Shown piece by piece: positions 55,046 through 64,000 of a DNA stretch of 64,000 nt. The first letter of the stretch is position 1. Every line of letters starts with the position of its first letter. This stretch comes from Catonia carolina (lineage: Eukaryota; Arthropoda; Insecta; Hemiptera; Achilidae), in assembly GCA_035578175.1 (NCBI GenBank), contig JAQMRL010000008.1, positions 10,329,963 through 10,393,962 of the forward strand, in the 5' to 3' direction. The position numbers and the translations under genes are program-made. Under the pieces are notes generated by a model. The model was given only the letters and a program-made list of their open reading frames with translations, was not told the origin of the DNA and ran no database searches.

Positions 55046-55505
55046 AGCTCATAACAGATGGGAGTGAAACATGAGTATTATTATAGAAGAATGAATCTCG
55101 TATCCGGGCTGCTGAATATCCAGGCTGGGTATTTATAAAGAGACAGAAGGATCGCCTAAAAGCGGTGGAGATGGATTTCTGGAGGCGGAGCTGTGGTGTG
55201 TCGTGCATCTATAGAATTCCGAAATTAGGAGAAGAATTGGCGTTCACAGAAAATAATCATGGATATAATATTCAGAAAGCAATTAATATGGTTTGGCCAT
55301 TTTCAGACGATGGAGGATGATAGGTGGCCAAAGAGGGTGTAGAAGTGGAAGCCAGTCGGTAAAAGAAGGAGGGGTAGGCCGGAAGTGACATGGTTGGATA
55401 GCGTGCACGAAGCGTCTTTGCGGCAGCTCTCCGATGGGGCTGGCGAGACAGAGAGAGGTGGTGCTTAGGAAGCGAGATGCGGCTGGGGCTGTAAATCCCC
55501 GCATG
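55046..55505 (+). pseudogene. Decayed LINE reverse-transcriptase C-terminus
   Basis: DRLKAVEMDFWRRSCGVS and GRPEVTWLDSVHEA-like segments appear in shifting frames with several stops; same protein region as 28159-28733 but clearly older. Confidence 0.6.
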
Positions 55506-55619
55506 AATATACAGAGTGATTATAAAAATGAAATAGACAGTTTCGATAGCTTATAGATAATTTATTTTCGAAAAGTTAAAGTAATTACTTACATGATTAT
55601 ATAGAAGAATTCATTAAGA

Positions 55620-56317
55620 TTTTATTGAAAATATTTACAGATGTTCAATGTGTGCACCATTTTGTAACACGACAGATATCAACACGGTAATCGAATTCTT
55701 CCCACACTCGATTAAGCATATGACGGTCAACTGTGGCAAGAGCATTTACGATACGTTGTTTTAGATCATCAATATCTACAGGAAGCGGTGGTACAAAAAC
55801 TTTGTCTTTTACATAACCCCTTAAGAAAAAGTCGCAGGGTGTTAAGTCTGGACTACGAGGTGCCCACGGCGTAAACACAATGTTTTCCTCACTTGCACGC
55901 CCAATCCATCGTCTAGGAAGACGTTCATCGAGATAATTTTTGACCTGTGAGTACCAGTGAGGCGGAGCTCCATTTTGTACAAAAATGAAGTTATCACTAT
56001 CTTCCTGAAGTTGAGGCATTAACCATTCGTTTAACATATCCAGGTAATTTACTCCGGTTACTGACAATTCGTGAAAGAAGAACGGCCCGTAAACCTTTTC
56101 ACGAGATAATGCTCAAAAGACGATTACTTTAGGGGAATCGCGTGTATGCTGTAAAGTTATTTTTGGGTTTCCTGTGCCCCATATTCTAACATTATGTCTA
56201 TTAACTTTTCCACTAATGTGAAAATTACATTCATCACTGAAAATTAGGCGATTACAGAATGCGTCGTCATTTTCAACACAATGTTGCATCTCCAGACAAA
56301 AATTTAACACCTCGTAA
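55620..56317 (-). pseudogene. Tc1/mariner-superfamily transposase, truncated
   Basis: Minus strand. RLIFSDECNFHISGKVNRHN (first catalytic Asp), one TGA at about 56112-56114, then FVQNGAPPHWY, SPDLTPCDFFLRGYVKDKVF and MLNRVWEEFDYRVDICRVT. Homologues have Asp in QDGAPPH; here it is Asn, so a catalytic residue is lost as well. The 5' part is cut off where Hel-1 copy k begins (56318). Confidence 0.75.
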
Positions 56318-57258
56318 ATATATAGAAAGGAAAGTATTGTTTTCATGTAGATTTTTAGAAATCGAGTTTTCACCGGATCTATACGTTTTCAGACCCCCTG
56401 AACCCAAAAAACATGTTTTTAACGATTGGTCTGTGTGTGTGTCTGTGTGTGTGTCCGTGTGTGTGTGTGTGTGTGTGAACAGAATATCTCAAGAACGGAA
56501 CATCGTACGAACTTGAAACTTGAAACTTAAGTTACGTACCACTACCGAACTCGACACGAACATTTTCATCAAAATCGGTCAACCGGAAGTAGTAGTTTAT
56601 TCGTATAATTTTCCACTTTTTTGCGATTTTCTCAAAAACTAGTCCTACGATTTTTTTAAAAATCGCCTGGTTTACTACATTTTTTATGCTCTACAATATA
56701 GGGTAGGCGCCATGTTTGCTGAAATTCTGCTTGAGGCTGGTTTTACGTAAAAACATTTTCTTTTTAAGATTGCGGCTTTAATATGCATTTTAGCGCAAAA
56801 CGTTATATAATAAAAGTTGTAGAGAATGTAAAATTCTACAACTTTTATTTCTAACATTTTTTTGTTTAACGCTTAGTTTAGCGGTAATTTGCGATTTTCT
56901 GTTTTTTTTTCTCACGAAAACGTGAGAAAAATTGATTTTTTTAACATTTCGGTCTTAGTATGCATTTTACGACAAAAGTGTATATAATTAAATTTATAGA
57001 AAATTAAAAGATCTACAACTTTTGTTTAAAGCATTTGTCTCTACAGAGCCTAGTTTAGCGTGAAAGCGTGATTTTCCGTATTTTTAAGCCAAACTGAGTT
57101 CGATTGTCATTTTTCGTCATTTAGTCATGATTAAAATAAGGTTATGTTTTTGAGGTTAGTTTTTGTTTATTTCTAATATTTTATTAATAATGTTAGGTTT
57201 ATTATTAATTATTTGCATTGGCAAGAGAAAGTTGTGTGAGTGTTTCACACCAGATTTT
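56318..57258 (+). mobile_element. Hel-1 copy k
   Basis: The only long copy whose proposed element strand is the plus strand: (GT)n at 56430-56478, then GGCAAGAGAAAG, hairpin GTGTGAGTGTTTCACAC and end CAGATTTTTG at 57258. The TTTACTTTCTCTTGCC terminus is missing at left. Confidence 0.75.
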
Positions 57259-57476
57259 TGTAATGTGCATTGTGTATGTGCATTTTATATAATTGTTGTA
57301 AGTAGTATTAAATAAATTATTAAGTTATTTATTGTATTACTTTATGATCGTTAGTTTGTTATTTATTTTGTAAATATTTTAGTTGTAATAAATACTTGCA
57401 ATTGTAAACTTTAGTGTATTAATTATTTAATTACCTAGATCTCGAAACGGATCTTAGCGATAAGTGTCACAGTGTA

Positions 57477-58285
57477 TGTTAGAGCCTTGATGGCAGGAGT
57501 TTTGAAATAAACCCAAAATATATTGGATAAAACGAGTTAAGCGGTAAGCCGACTTGTAACTGTAGGACATCAACCCACTATGCACGACACATGGCAGATT
57601 AATGTAAACTGAAGCATAAACGACTTATTCCGGAGGACCTAGTTTCATTTAATGGCGCCAGAAACCAACGGCGGAACGACTGAATAAGCAAGATACAACG
57701 ATGGAAAATACACTGAGGGAGACAAAGGTAAAACGATAAGTAGCTGCTGGAACAGCAGGACATCACTGGTCAACTCAAACACAAAATTAGAAAGCGTACA
57801 ACAAAATAGACTAATTCGCTTACCTGTTGAATGGCCTGAAGTGTAGAAAAGGCGTCCACGCGACACGTGTCCGGGGTTCGATTCACACTGTAACTTTAAT
57901 GTTTGATACGAAAACAAGAACAATTGTAAATGATTATAAATTACACACATGAGTAAAATCACACTTGAAATGATGTATGGTACATCAGAAACGAACGAAG
58001 CATAACGACAATTGCAGAAGCGACGCCATAGGATGGCCGGCGCAGCGAAGTCACGAACAGTCTACATGCCGCAGAATCCAACCAGTGAGTGTGTTGACCG
58101 GGAAGAATGGAATGTGAGTAGAGGGAGAATGATTACGTCATGAACTGAGATCACCATCGGAAATCAAGACAAGTATACAGGAAGAGGCGGGAACAAGGTT
58201 ATTAATACAAAATCAGTGTATTTAACGACGATAATAAAAGCGGGGAAATACGAATCACTTAACGGGGGTGCGATTGGCCTTAACA
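57477..58285 (-). repeat. BEL/Pao 3' LTR (809 bp)
   Basis: TGTTAGAGCC...GCCTTAACA, bounded left by target duplication GTGTA (57472-57476). It matches the other LTR in length and, wherever compared, in sequence. The encoded 105-codon minus frame is identical in both LTRs. Confidence 0.9.
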
Positions 58286-58724
58286 TACCGCCCGCCTAAA
58301 TCGATGAAAGCGATTTACAGAAACAAAACTAGCAGAGAAGATCGAAGAACGAAGCCGCCCGCCCTGAAACAACCAGGGAGCGGTAAACGCAGGAAGAAGA
58401 CGAAGAATGAAGCCGCCCGCCCTGAAGCAACAGGGAGCGGAAAACGTAGCAAACGAAGAGTACGAAGCAAAGAAGACGACGAAGAAGAATCGAATGAAGA
58501 GAAGAACGGAGCATCTTGAGGTGGCGTGACAAACGCACGGGTTTGCCCGGCCAACGACGAACGGAACATCTTCCACGGCTTGCGCGGAAGCCAACGAGTA
58601 ACGGAACGATCTTGAGGTGATTGCCAACAAGGGTTGACAACCAGAAGCGACGCAGAAGAAGAATCGAAGAACAAAACGAATGGAGATGAGTTGAGCGTGG
58701 AACGAAGTGAAAACGGCGGAGAAG
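58286..58724. repeat. Internal 3' region of the BEL/Pao element with short repeats
   Basis: GAAGCCGCCCGCCCTGAA occurs twice (about 58352 and 58409), within units of ~57 bp. It stands where pol would be in a full element; no RT or integrase motif is present on either strand. Confidence 0.6.
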
Positions 58725-61700
58725 TTAGTTGCCCAAAGGCAGAGCTAACTGATAAGCGGGTTGCGAAGCGAATTGACGAGTAGGCGAACAATGTTGGCGA
58801 GAATCGAGAGTTGCGGTACGGCGAACTTCACTAACCAGTTGCGAGTGAATCCGTGATTGAGGTTGAGACGACGAACGAGAGTTGCGAAGATCACACCAAG
58901 CATTGAACGAGCGAAGAGAGTTGAAATTACAATTATTCACCGGTTGTGAATAATGTGTACGACGATTGGGGCCCCGCCCGCCAAGAGGGGCTAAAGGCGT
59001 GCGAAGAGAGCTAGCAGAACATGAAACGACTGAGGAGGGCCGGTTGCCCTTTGGCGAAGCGATTTGCAGCGGTTGATCGAGAGTGTGAGCGAGAGTCGAC
59101 GTGAAACGATGATTCGAGGTGAGTTGATGAGCCGTAGAATCGACTGAGCTGAGCGTAGTAGGTTTTATCGGCGAATTAGCGATGATGCAGCGAGATGCGA
59201 AGCGGTTTGGCGAAGAATTGACTGAAGACAACTCGGTGGAGGCCTTCAGCGCAGAATTGAAGCGAGGCGTTGACTTGAAGCGAGGCGCAGAGTTGAAGCG
59301 ACGAATTGGCGTAGTACCAGCAGCAAGATCGGTCGAGATACTGGCGGAGTCAGTAAACGAAGTGAGACGAGGATCAACAGCGATGATCTCGGACGAAACG
59401 GTGAAACGATTTGAAGGCGAAGAGACAGAAGTATGGTGAAGACGATTAGTTGAAGCAGAAGGGCGATTAGTTGAAACAGCGGCGTGATTTGAATTATTGT
59501 TGAATACAGGCGAAGCGAGTAGGCAGCTAGGCGGCTGGACGATAGAAGCGATAGATTCACTGATTACAGGGTTTGAGGTGACATCGAGGTTGATTGATGA
59601 CTTAGCAGGAACGATAGTTTGTTGGTCAGCGACGATAATTTGAAGCGAAGATGAATTTTTATTTGACGAGTGATTTTGAACAGCAGGCGATGTGAAATTA
59701 ACATCAGTAGCAGGCGACGAGACTTGAGCGTTGTTAGCGAAAACAGATGTTAAGAGCGAATTGTTACTTGAAGCAGAACTAAGTGGTTGTAGTTCGGGCA
59801 ATTTTCCGAATACTACATAACCAAATACGGTTGATAAAGCGGATGGAGTACCTTTAATTAAAGGCGTTTTACTAAAATCGAGAATTTCTGAAAAACAATC
59901 AGCGCCAAGCAGTAGATCTACTGGATTGGAGCTGCGGAAGCGAAAATCAGCTAGCAGATGTTGTGAAAATTGTTCACCGACTGACTTATGAATTCGAGAA
60001 GCAGGTAGGCGGTCTGATATTTTGTTAATGACAGTAGCCTGAAGCGGAAGGCGAAAGTTAGAATTTTGCGGCGACAGAATTGTAAAATTTGTAATACCTT
60101 TAACTGAGGTGACTTCGGCTGAAATGCCTTGCAGGCGTTTAGAAGTAGGAACGATGTCGAGTTGCAGTGAACGAGCGGCGTTGTATGTTAAGATGCTGGA
60201 CTGAGATCCATTGTCGATCACAGCGCGAAGCGGAACGATTTTGCCGGATGAATCGACAGCATGAACGATAGCAGTACCTAGCAGCGCAGTTTGGCCGTTA
60301 AGTCGACATGAAAGTGAATAATCGGCAGGTTGGTTAACAATAATGGACGAGGACGACGAATTTGAAGTAACTACCGGCTTATCAGCACAGCAGGTAGTAC
60401 AAGAATTAATTGGCGGAGTTGCGATAGTATTAGCTTGAATCGGCGGCGAAGAATTAACAAGTAGGCATCCAGTAGCCGGTGAATCGGTGTCCGGATGTAC
60501 GGCAGGATGATACGGACTAGCAGTTGGCGAATTATGCGAATTAACAACAGAAGCGGTGGACGAATTAGATTTTTGAGGGCTGCGATCAATATGCAGCAAC
60601 GTATTGTGCGATTTTGACTGGCAGATACGACAATGTTTATTTGAGCTACAATTGCGGCGATCGTGTCGCCCGAAGCAGGCAAAACAAAGTTTAAGACGAG
60701 AAATAATTTTGTAGCGATTATCTACATTTTGTGCAAGAAATTCACTACAGTTGTGAATTGAATGAAAGTGAGATTCGCACGACAGACATTTGAGTGAATT
60801 TGATTTGACGAAAAACGAAGGTACATTATCAGAATTAGGAGACGGCAAAATAGGACTACGATGACTGTGTACAGAATAGAAATTATCGGTTACCGGGTTA
60901 GCTGAGTCCGGTTGATCGAGGTTTGAATCGCTGGAGTGCGAAGAACTAGCGTTATCTGTAGGTTGAGAAGAATTCGAGAGCTCGAAAGCATGCATCTTAG
61001 CGGTAACGAATGACATTAAGGCCTCGTATGTAGGCACGGCTGAATTAGGATTTGAATCCTCGAACGCTTGCTTTGTTACAGGATCCAAATTAGAATAGGC
61101 TATCTCAAAAAGTAAATATTCAAGTAAATTTATATTTAGCAGACGTAAGGCTCCGATTGATGATTCGTGGATATTAAGAAAACCTTTTAACGATTGATAG
61201 GACGGAGTGTCAGATTTAACGAAATTGAATATCTGATTTAAGTGAACATTTGCTATGCGCCTTGAGTTGGAGTAGCGCTCAACAATTAAATTGTACGCTA
61301 ACGTATAATTTTCAAGCGAGAGAGGCAGGTGTTCTATTAGACGCAGTGGTTCACCGACTAATGAGCACCTCAAATAATGAAGTTTTTGAACAAATGATAA
61401 CTCAGAATTATTGTGAATTAAATCATTGAACAAGCTGATGAAATTCTGGAATTTCGCAACATCTCCATCAAATGAAGGTAGGCGAATTCGAGGTAATTGT
61501 ATTAATTGCGAATTAGAAGACTTGACTTGATTTGGTAAAACGATTGTATTGTCCAGAGATTCAATTAATTTTTGGGCACGATCAATTAACTGGAAATAAT
61601 GAGTTTCGAAAGCAGTGCGTTCTGATTCGAAATCTGCTTCGGGTTGAATTAATTCGATGTTCGTTTGTATCTGTTCAAAGTCACACCAGAGATCTAAGAA

Positions 61701-61820
61701 TTTGTCAAGTCGTAATTTGACTTGGTTAACTTCAACGTCAGATTGAAGAAAATTATTAAAACGAGAAAGATGATTATTAACAACGTTGCGTTTTTTGATT
61801 AAAGATTGTAAATCGTCCAT
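58725..61820 (-). CDS. BEL/Pao Gag-protease polyprotein without pol
   Basis: 1031 aa from ATG 61820 (the frame is open to 61880). Residues 1-110 are helical; LPRIRLPSFDGDVAKFQNFI starts the DUF1759 gag region (to about 290). Then come three zinc knuckle-like groups (CLSCESHFHSIHNC, CFACFGRHDRRNC, CRICQSKSHNTLLH), a Ser/Asn-rich linker and a DUF1758 aspartic protease: LRAVIDNGSQSSIL with the active-site Asp (DNGS for the usual DSGS/DTGS) and PVDLLLGADCF. The last ~300 residues are Ser/Asn-rich low complexity ending in a TAA where RT should follow. Gag would build particles and protease would cut it. The frame is intact over 3 kb. Confidence 0.88.
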   Translation of the reverse strand: MDDLQSLIKKRNVVNNHLSRFNNFLQSDVEVNQVKLRLDKFLDLWCDFEQIQTNIELIQPEADFESERTAFETHYFQLIDRAQKLIESLDNTIVLPNQVKSSNSQLIQLPRIRLPSFDGDVAKFQNFISLFNDLIHNNSELSFVQKLHYLRCSLVGEPLRLIEHLPLSLENYTLAYNLIVERYSNSRRIANVHLNQIFNFVKSDTPSYQSLKGFLNIHESSIGALRLLNINLLEYLLFEIAYSNLDPVTKQAFEDSNPNSAVPTYEALMSFVTAKMHAFELSNSSQPTDNASSSHSSDSNLDQPDSANPVTDNFYSVHSHRSPILPSPNSDNVPSFFVKSNSLKCLSCESHFHSIHNCSEFLAQNVDNRYKIISRLKLCFACFGRHDRRNCSSNKHCRICQSKSHNTLLHIDRSPQKSNSSTASVVNSHNSPTASPYHPAVHPDTDSPATGCLLVNSSPPIQANTIATPPINSCTTCCADKPVVTSNSSSSSIIVNQPADYSLSCRLNGQTALLGTAIVHAVDSSGKIVPLRAVIDNGSQSSILTYNAARSLQLDIVPTSKRLQGISAEVTSVKGITNFTILSPQNSNFRLPLQATVINKISDRLPASRIHKSVGEQFSQHLLADFRFRSSNPVDLLLGADCFSEILDFSKTPLIKGTPSALSTVFGYVVFGKLPELQPLSSASSNNSLLTSVFANNAQVSSPATDVNFTSPAVQNHSSNKNSSSLQIIVADQQTIVPAKSSINLDVTSNPVISESIASIVQPPSCLLASPVFNNNSNHAAVSTNRPSASTNRLHHTSVSSPSNRFTVSSEIIAVDPRLTSFTDSASISTDLAAGTTPIRRFNSAPRFKSTPRFNSALKASTELSSVNSSPNRFASRCIIANSPIKPTTLSSVDSTAHQLTSNHRFTSTLAHTLDQPLQIASPKGNRPSSVVSCSASSLRTPLAPLGGRGPNRRTHYSQPVNNCNFNSLRSFNAWCDLRNSRSSSQPQSRIHSQLVSEVRRTATLDSRQHCSPTRQFASQPAYQLALPLGN

Positions 61821-62448
61821 GTTGAAAATAATGAACGAAGACAACGAGCGAAAACAAATAATAGAATGTAAACAAAACACAGCTGTTTATTGAATCTAGG
61901 TTAGTTGCAACTTAAGATGTATACGTTGCAGACGACGCAAGTGAAGTGATTCTCTCAGCGCTAGCAGTAACGACGGGCATCACGAGAGAGAGCGAATGAG
62001 AGAGAGGGCACGCATGCGCTGTAAGCTGCGTGAACCAGTTAACAAGAACGAAGGAGAAAATGGCGACTCTAGCCAAATTCTGGCCGTGTCGAAAGATATA
62101 GCACTGAACCGATCTACTGTGACGTCAACATAGCGTTGGTTGCAACTTGTATTGAATGAACGCGTCACAACACTGATAATGCGTTGCATTTGTTATGCAA
62201 CTTAACCCGTATTTTTTAACTGAATAAATGAAATTGTTTTTAATATTAATATTTTTATTAATGTTTTTATTAATATATTGAACACATGTAAGACACGAAA
62301 CACAATAAATGACACGATGAATGTAATGTAACACCATGTAACAACGAATTAAACAAAATACTGAAATTGTTGACGATTGAAAAAATTAAGACAATAGACT
62401 GTATTTCCAAATATGCACTGATAAATATCCTGCCCGGAACGGACCAAA
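61821..62448 (-). other. BEL/Pao 5' leader
   Basis: Untranslated leader between the 5' LTR and the gag ATG, including the primer-binding site and any packaging signal. No ORF of note. Confidence 0.5.
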
Positions 62449-63257
62449 TGTTAGAGCCTTGATGGCAGGAGTTTTGAAATAAACCCAAAATATATTGGAT
62501 AAAACGAGTTAAGCGGTAAGCCGACTTGTAACTGTAGGACATCAACCCACTATGCACGACACATGGCAGATTAATGTAAACTGAAGCATAAACGACTTAT
62601 TCCGGAGGACCTAGTTTCATTTAATGGCGCCAGAAACCAACGGCGGAACGACTGAATAAGCAAGATACAACGATGGAAAATACACTGAGGGAGACAAAGG
62701 TAAAACGATAAGTAGCTGCTGGAACAGCAGGACATCACTGGTCAACTCAAACACAAAATTAGAAAGCGTACAACAAAATAGACTAATTCGCTTACCTGTT
62801 GAATGGCCTGAAGTGTAGAAAAGGCGTCCACGCGACACGTGTCCGGGGTTCGATTCACACTGTAACTTTAATGTTTGATACGAAAACAAGAACAATTGTA
62901 AATGATTATAAATTACACACATGAGTAAAATCACACTTGAAATGATGTATGGTACATCAGAAACGAACGAAGCATAACGACAATTGCAGAAGCGACGCCA
63001 TAGGATGGCCGGCGCAGCGAAGTCACGAACAGTCTACATGCCGCAGAATCCAACCAGTGAGTGTGTTGACCGGGAAGAATGGAATGTGAGTAGAGGGAGA
63101 ATGATTACGTCATGAACTGAGATCACCATCGGAAATCAAGACAAGTATACAGGAAGAGGCGGGAACAAGGTTATTAATACAAAATCAGTGTATTTAACGA
63201 CGATAATAAAAGCGGGGAAATACGAATCACTTAACGGGGGTGCGATTGGCCTTAACA
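62449..63257 (-). repeat. BEL/Pao 5' LTR (809 bp)
   Basis: Upstream LTR for the minus-strand element; would supply the promoter. Followed by the second GTGTA. Confidence 0.9.
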
Positions 63258-63307
63258 GTGTATATTAACAACCAAATCCTTAAAAGTACACGGAATAAAC
63301 ATTACAA

Positions 63308-64000
63308 TAAAAAATCTGGTGTGAAACACTCACACAACTTTCTCTTGCCCATGCAAATAATTAATAATATAACCTAAGTAATAAAACATTAGAAATAAAC
63401 AAAAACTAACCTCAACAAACATAATCTAATTTTAATCATATATTATGAAAGACGCAAAATGAAAATCGACCTCAGTTTGGCTTAAAAATACGGAAATTCA
63501 CTATTTCACGCTAAACTAGGCTCTGTAGAGAAAAGTGCTCAAAATAAAAATTGTAGATCTTTTAATTTCCTATAAATTTTATTATATACGTACACTTTTG
63601 TCGTAAAATCCATACTAAGACCGAAATCTTAAAAAAGTCGATTTTTCACGTTTTCGTGAGAAAAAACCAAAAATTGCTAATTACTGCTAAACTAAGCGTT
63701 ATACAAAAAAATTGAAAATTAGAACAGGTTGGAGAACTGCATCAAACCAGTCGAGAGACTGATGACAAAAAAAATACAAAAAAATGTTTTAAATAAAAGT
63801 TGTAGGATTTTAAATTTTCTACAACATTAATTATATACATTTTTTTACTAAAACGCATATTAACGACGAAATTAAAAAAAACAAATTTTTTACGTGAAAA
63901 CAGCCTGACCAAGAATTTCAGCAAACATGGCGCCTGCCCTATCTTGTGAAGCATAAAAAATTTAGTAAATAAGGCGATTTTTAAAAAAAATCGTAGGACC
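63308..64000 (-). mobile_element. Hel-1 copy l, cut by the window end
   Basis: Starts AAAATCTGGTGTGAAACACT. Interrupted at about 63711-63770 by a ~60-bp LINE 3' end. Confidence 0.7.
63711..63768 (+). mobile_element. Ultra-short LINE 3'-end insertion
   Basis: Codes GWRTASNQSRD and stops, then A8; flanked by ATACAAAAAAA on both sides. Same LINE end as at 43500-43570. Confidence 0.6.

Larger units (their letters stand above)
57477..63257 (-). mobile_element. Non-autonomous BEL/Pao LTR retrotransposon
   Basis: 5781 bp, 5-bp target duplication GTGTA (57472-57476 and 63258-63262), two 809-bp LTRs, putative primer-binding site TGGTCCGTTCCGGGCA just inside the 5' LTR (near 62430-62446, minus strand), GGCGGGCGGTA before the 3' LTR. 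The internal region codes only gag and protease: reverse transcriptase, RNase H and integrase are missing entirely. Equal LTRs and an open ORF point to a recent insertion driven by another element's enzymes. Confidence 0.88.

Noticed and set aside
57645..57962. 105-aa ORF present twice (also 62617-62934)
   Set aside because: It lies inside the LTR and is duplicated because the LTRs are; no gene motifs.

Overview
The window looks like arthropod (probably hemipteran or another insect) nuclear DNA. It is AT-rich, carries mariner, BEL/Pao, LINE and tRNA-headed SINE sequences, TTAA-flanked MITEs and Helentron-like repeats, and has no bacterial signals. Its first 13 kb is different: densely packed, intron-poor open reading frames of viral character, read here as an endogenous double-stranded DNA virus of the Polinton/adintovirus type, or several viral blocks lying next to each other.

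1-4.7 kb, structural cassette, all on the plus strand and open: a charged protein with a DUF8207-like C-terminus, a 118-aa protein, a parvovirus-VP1-type phospholipase A2 (PLA2) protein, an adenain-like cysteine protease, a putative minor capsid protein, a 53-aa basic ORF and a double-jelly-roll major capsid-like protein. Genes overlap by 1-19 bases, several as TAATG. Two AATAAA signals follow the last gene. No polymerase, integrase or packaging ATPase is visible; they may lie left of the window.

5.4-9.4 kb, second cassette: a TATA-like box, a short leader with a GTAAGT donor, then a 249-aa protein, a complete dUTPase, a deoxynucleoside-kinase fragment cut short after its P-loop, a 255-aa unknown, a Cys-rich ORF broken by one TAG, and a 268-aa acidic protein. 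Every ATG sits 0-10 bases after a pyrimidine-rich 3' splice-site-like sequence, which suggests one leader spliced to many acceptors.

9.4-13.5 kb: two 249-bp direct repeats each holding a long imperfect hairpin, AT-rich tandem repeats, a 404-aa protein with an N-terminal zinc module and a GT14-like (core-2/I-branching) pattern, a 220-aa DVQGF protein and a minus-strand ORF.

14-64 kb is almost wholly transposon-derived. About a dozen copies of a ~0.95-kb element (called Hel-1 here) have subterminal inverted repeats, a microsatellite core and a terminal hairpin, as in Helentron-associated elements. Three SINE families (SINE-A, -B, -C) and two TTAA-flanked MITE families (TTAA-1, -2) are nested in one another, often with readable target-site duplications. 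There are also 5'-truncated LINE ends, a rearranged mariner, two decayed transposase genes, large palindromes, and a non-autonomous BEL/Pao element (57477-63257) with equal 809-bp LTRs, an open gag-protease ORF and no reverse transcriptase or integrase. I see no ordinary host gene except possibly a short fragment at the left edge. Coordinates of repeats are read by eye and approximate to a few bases.
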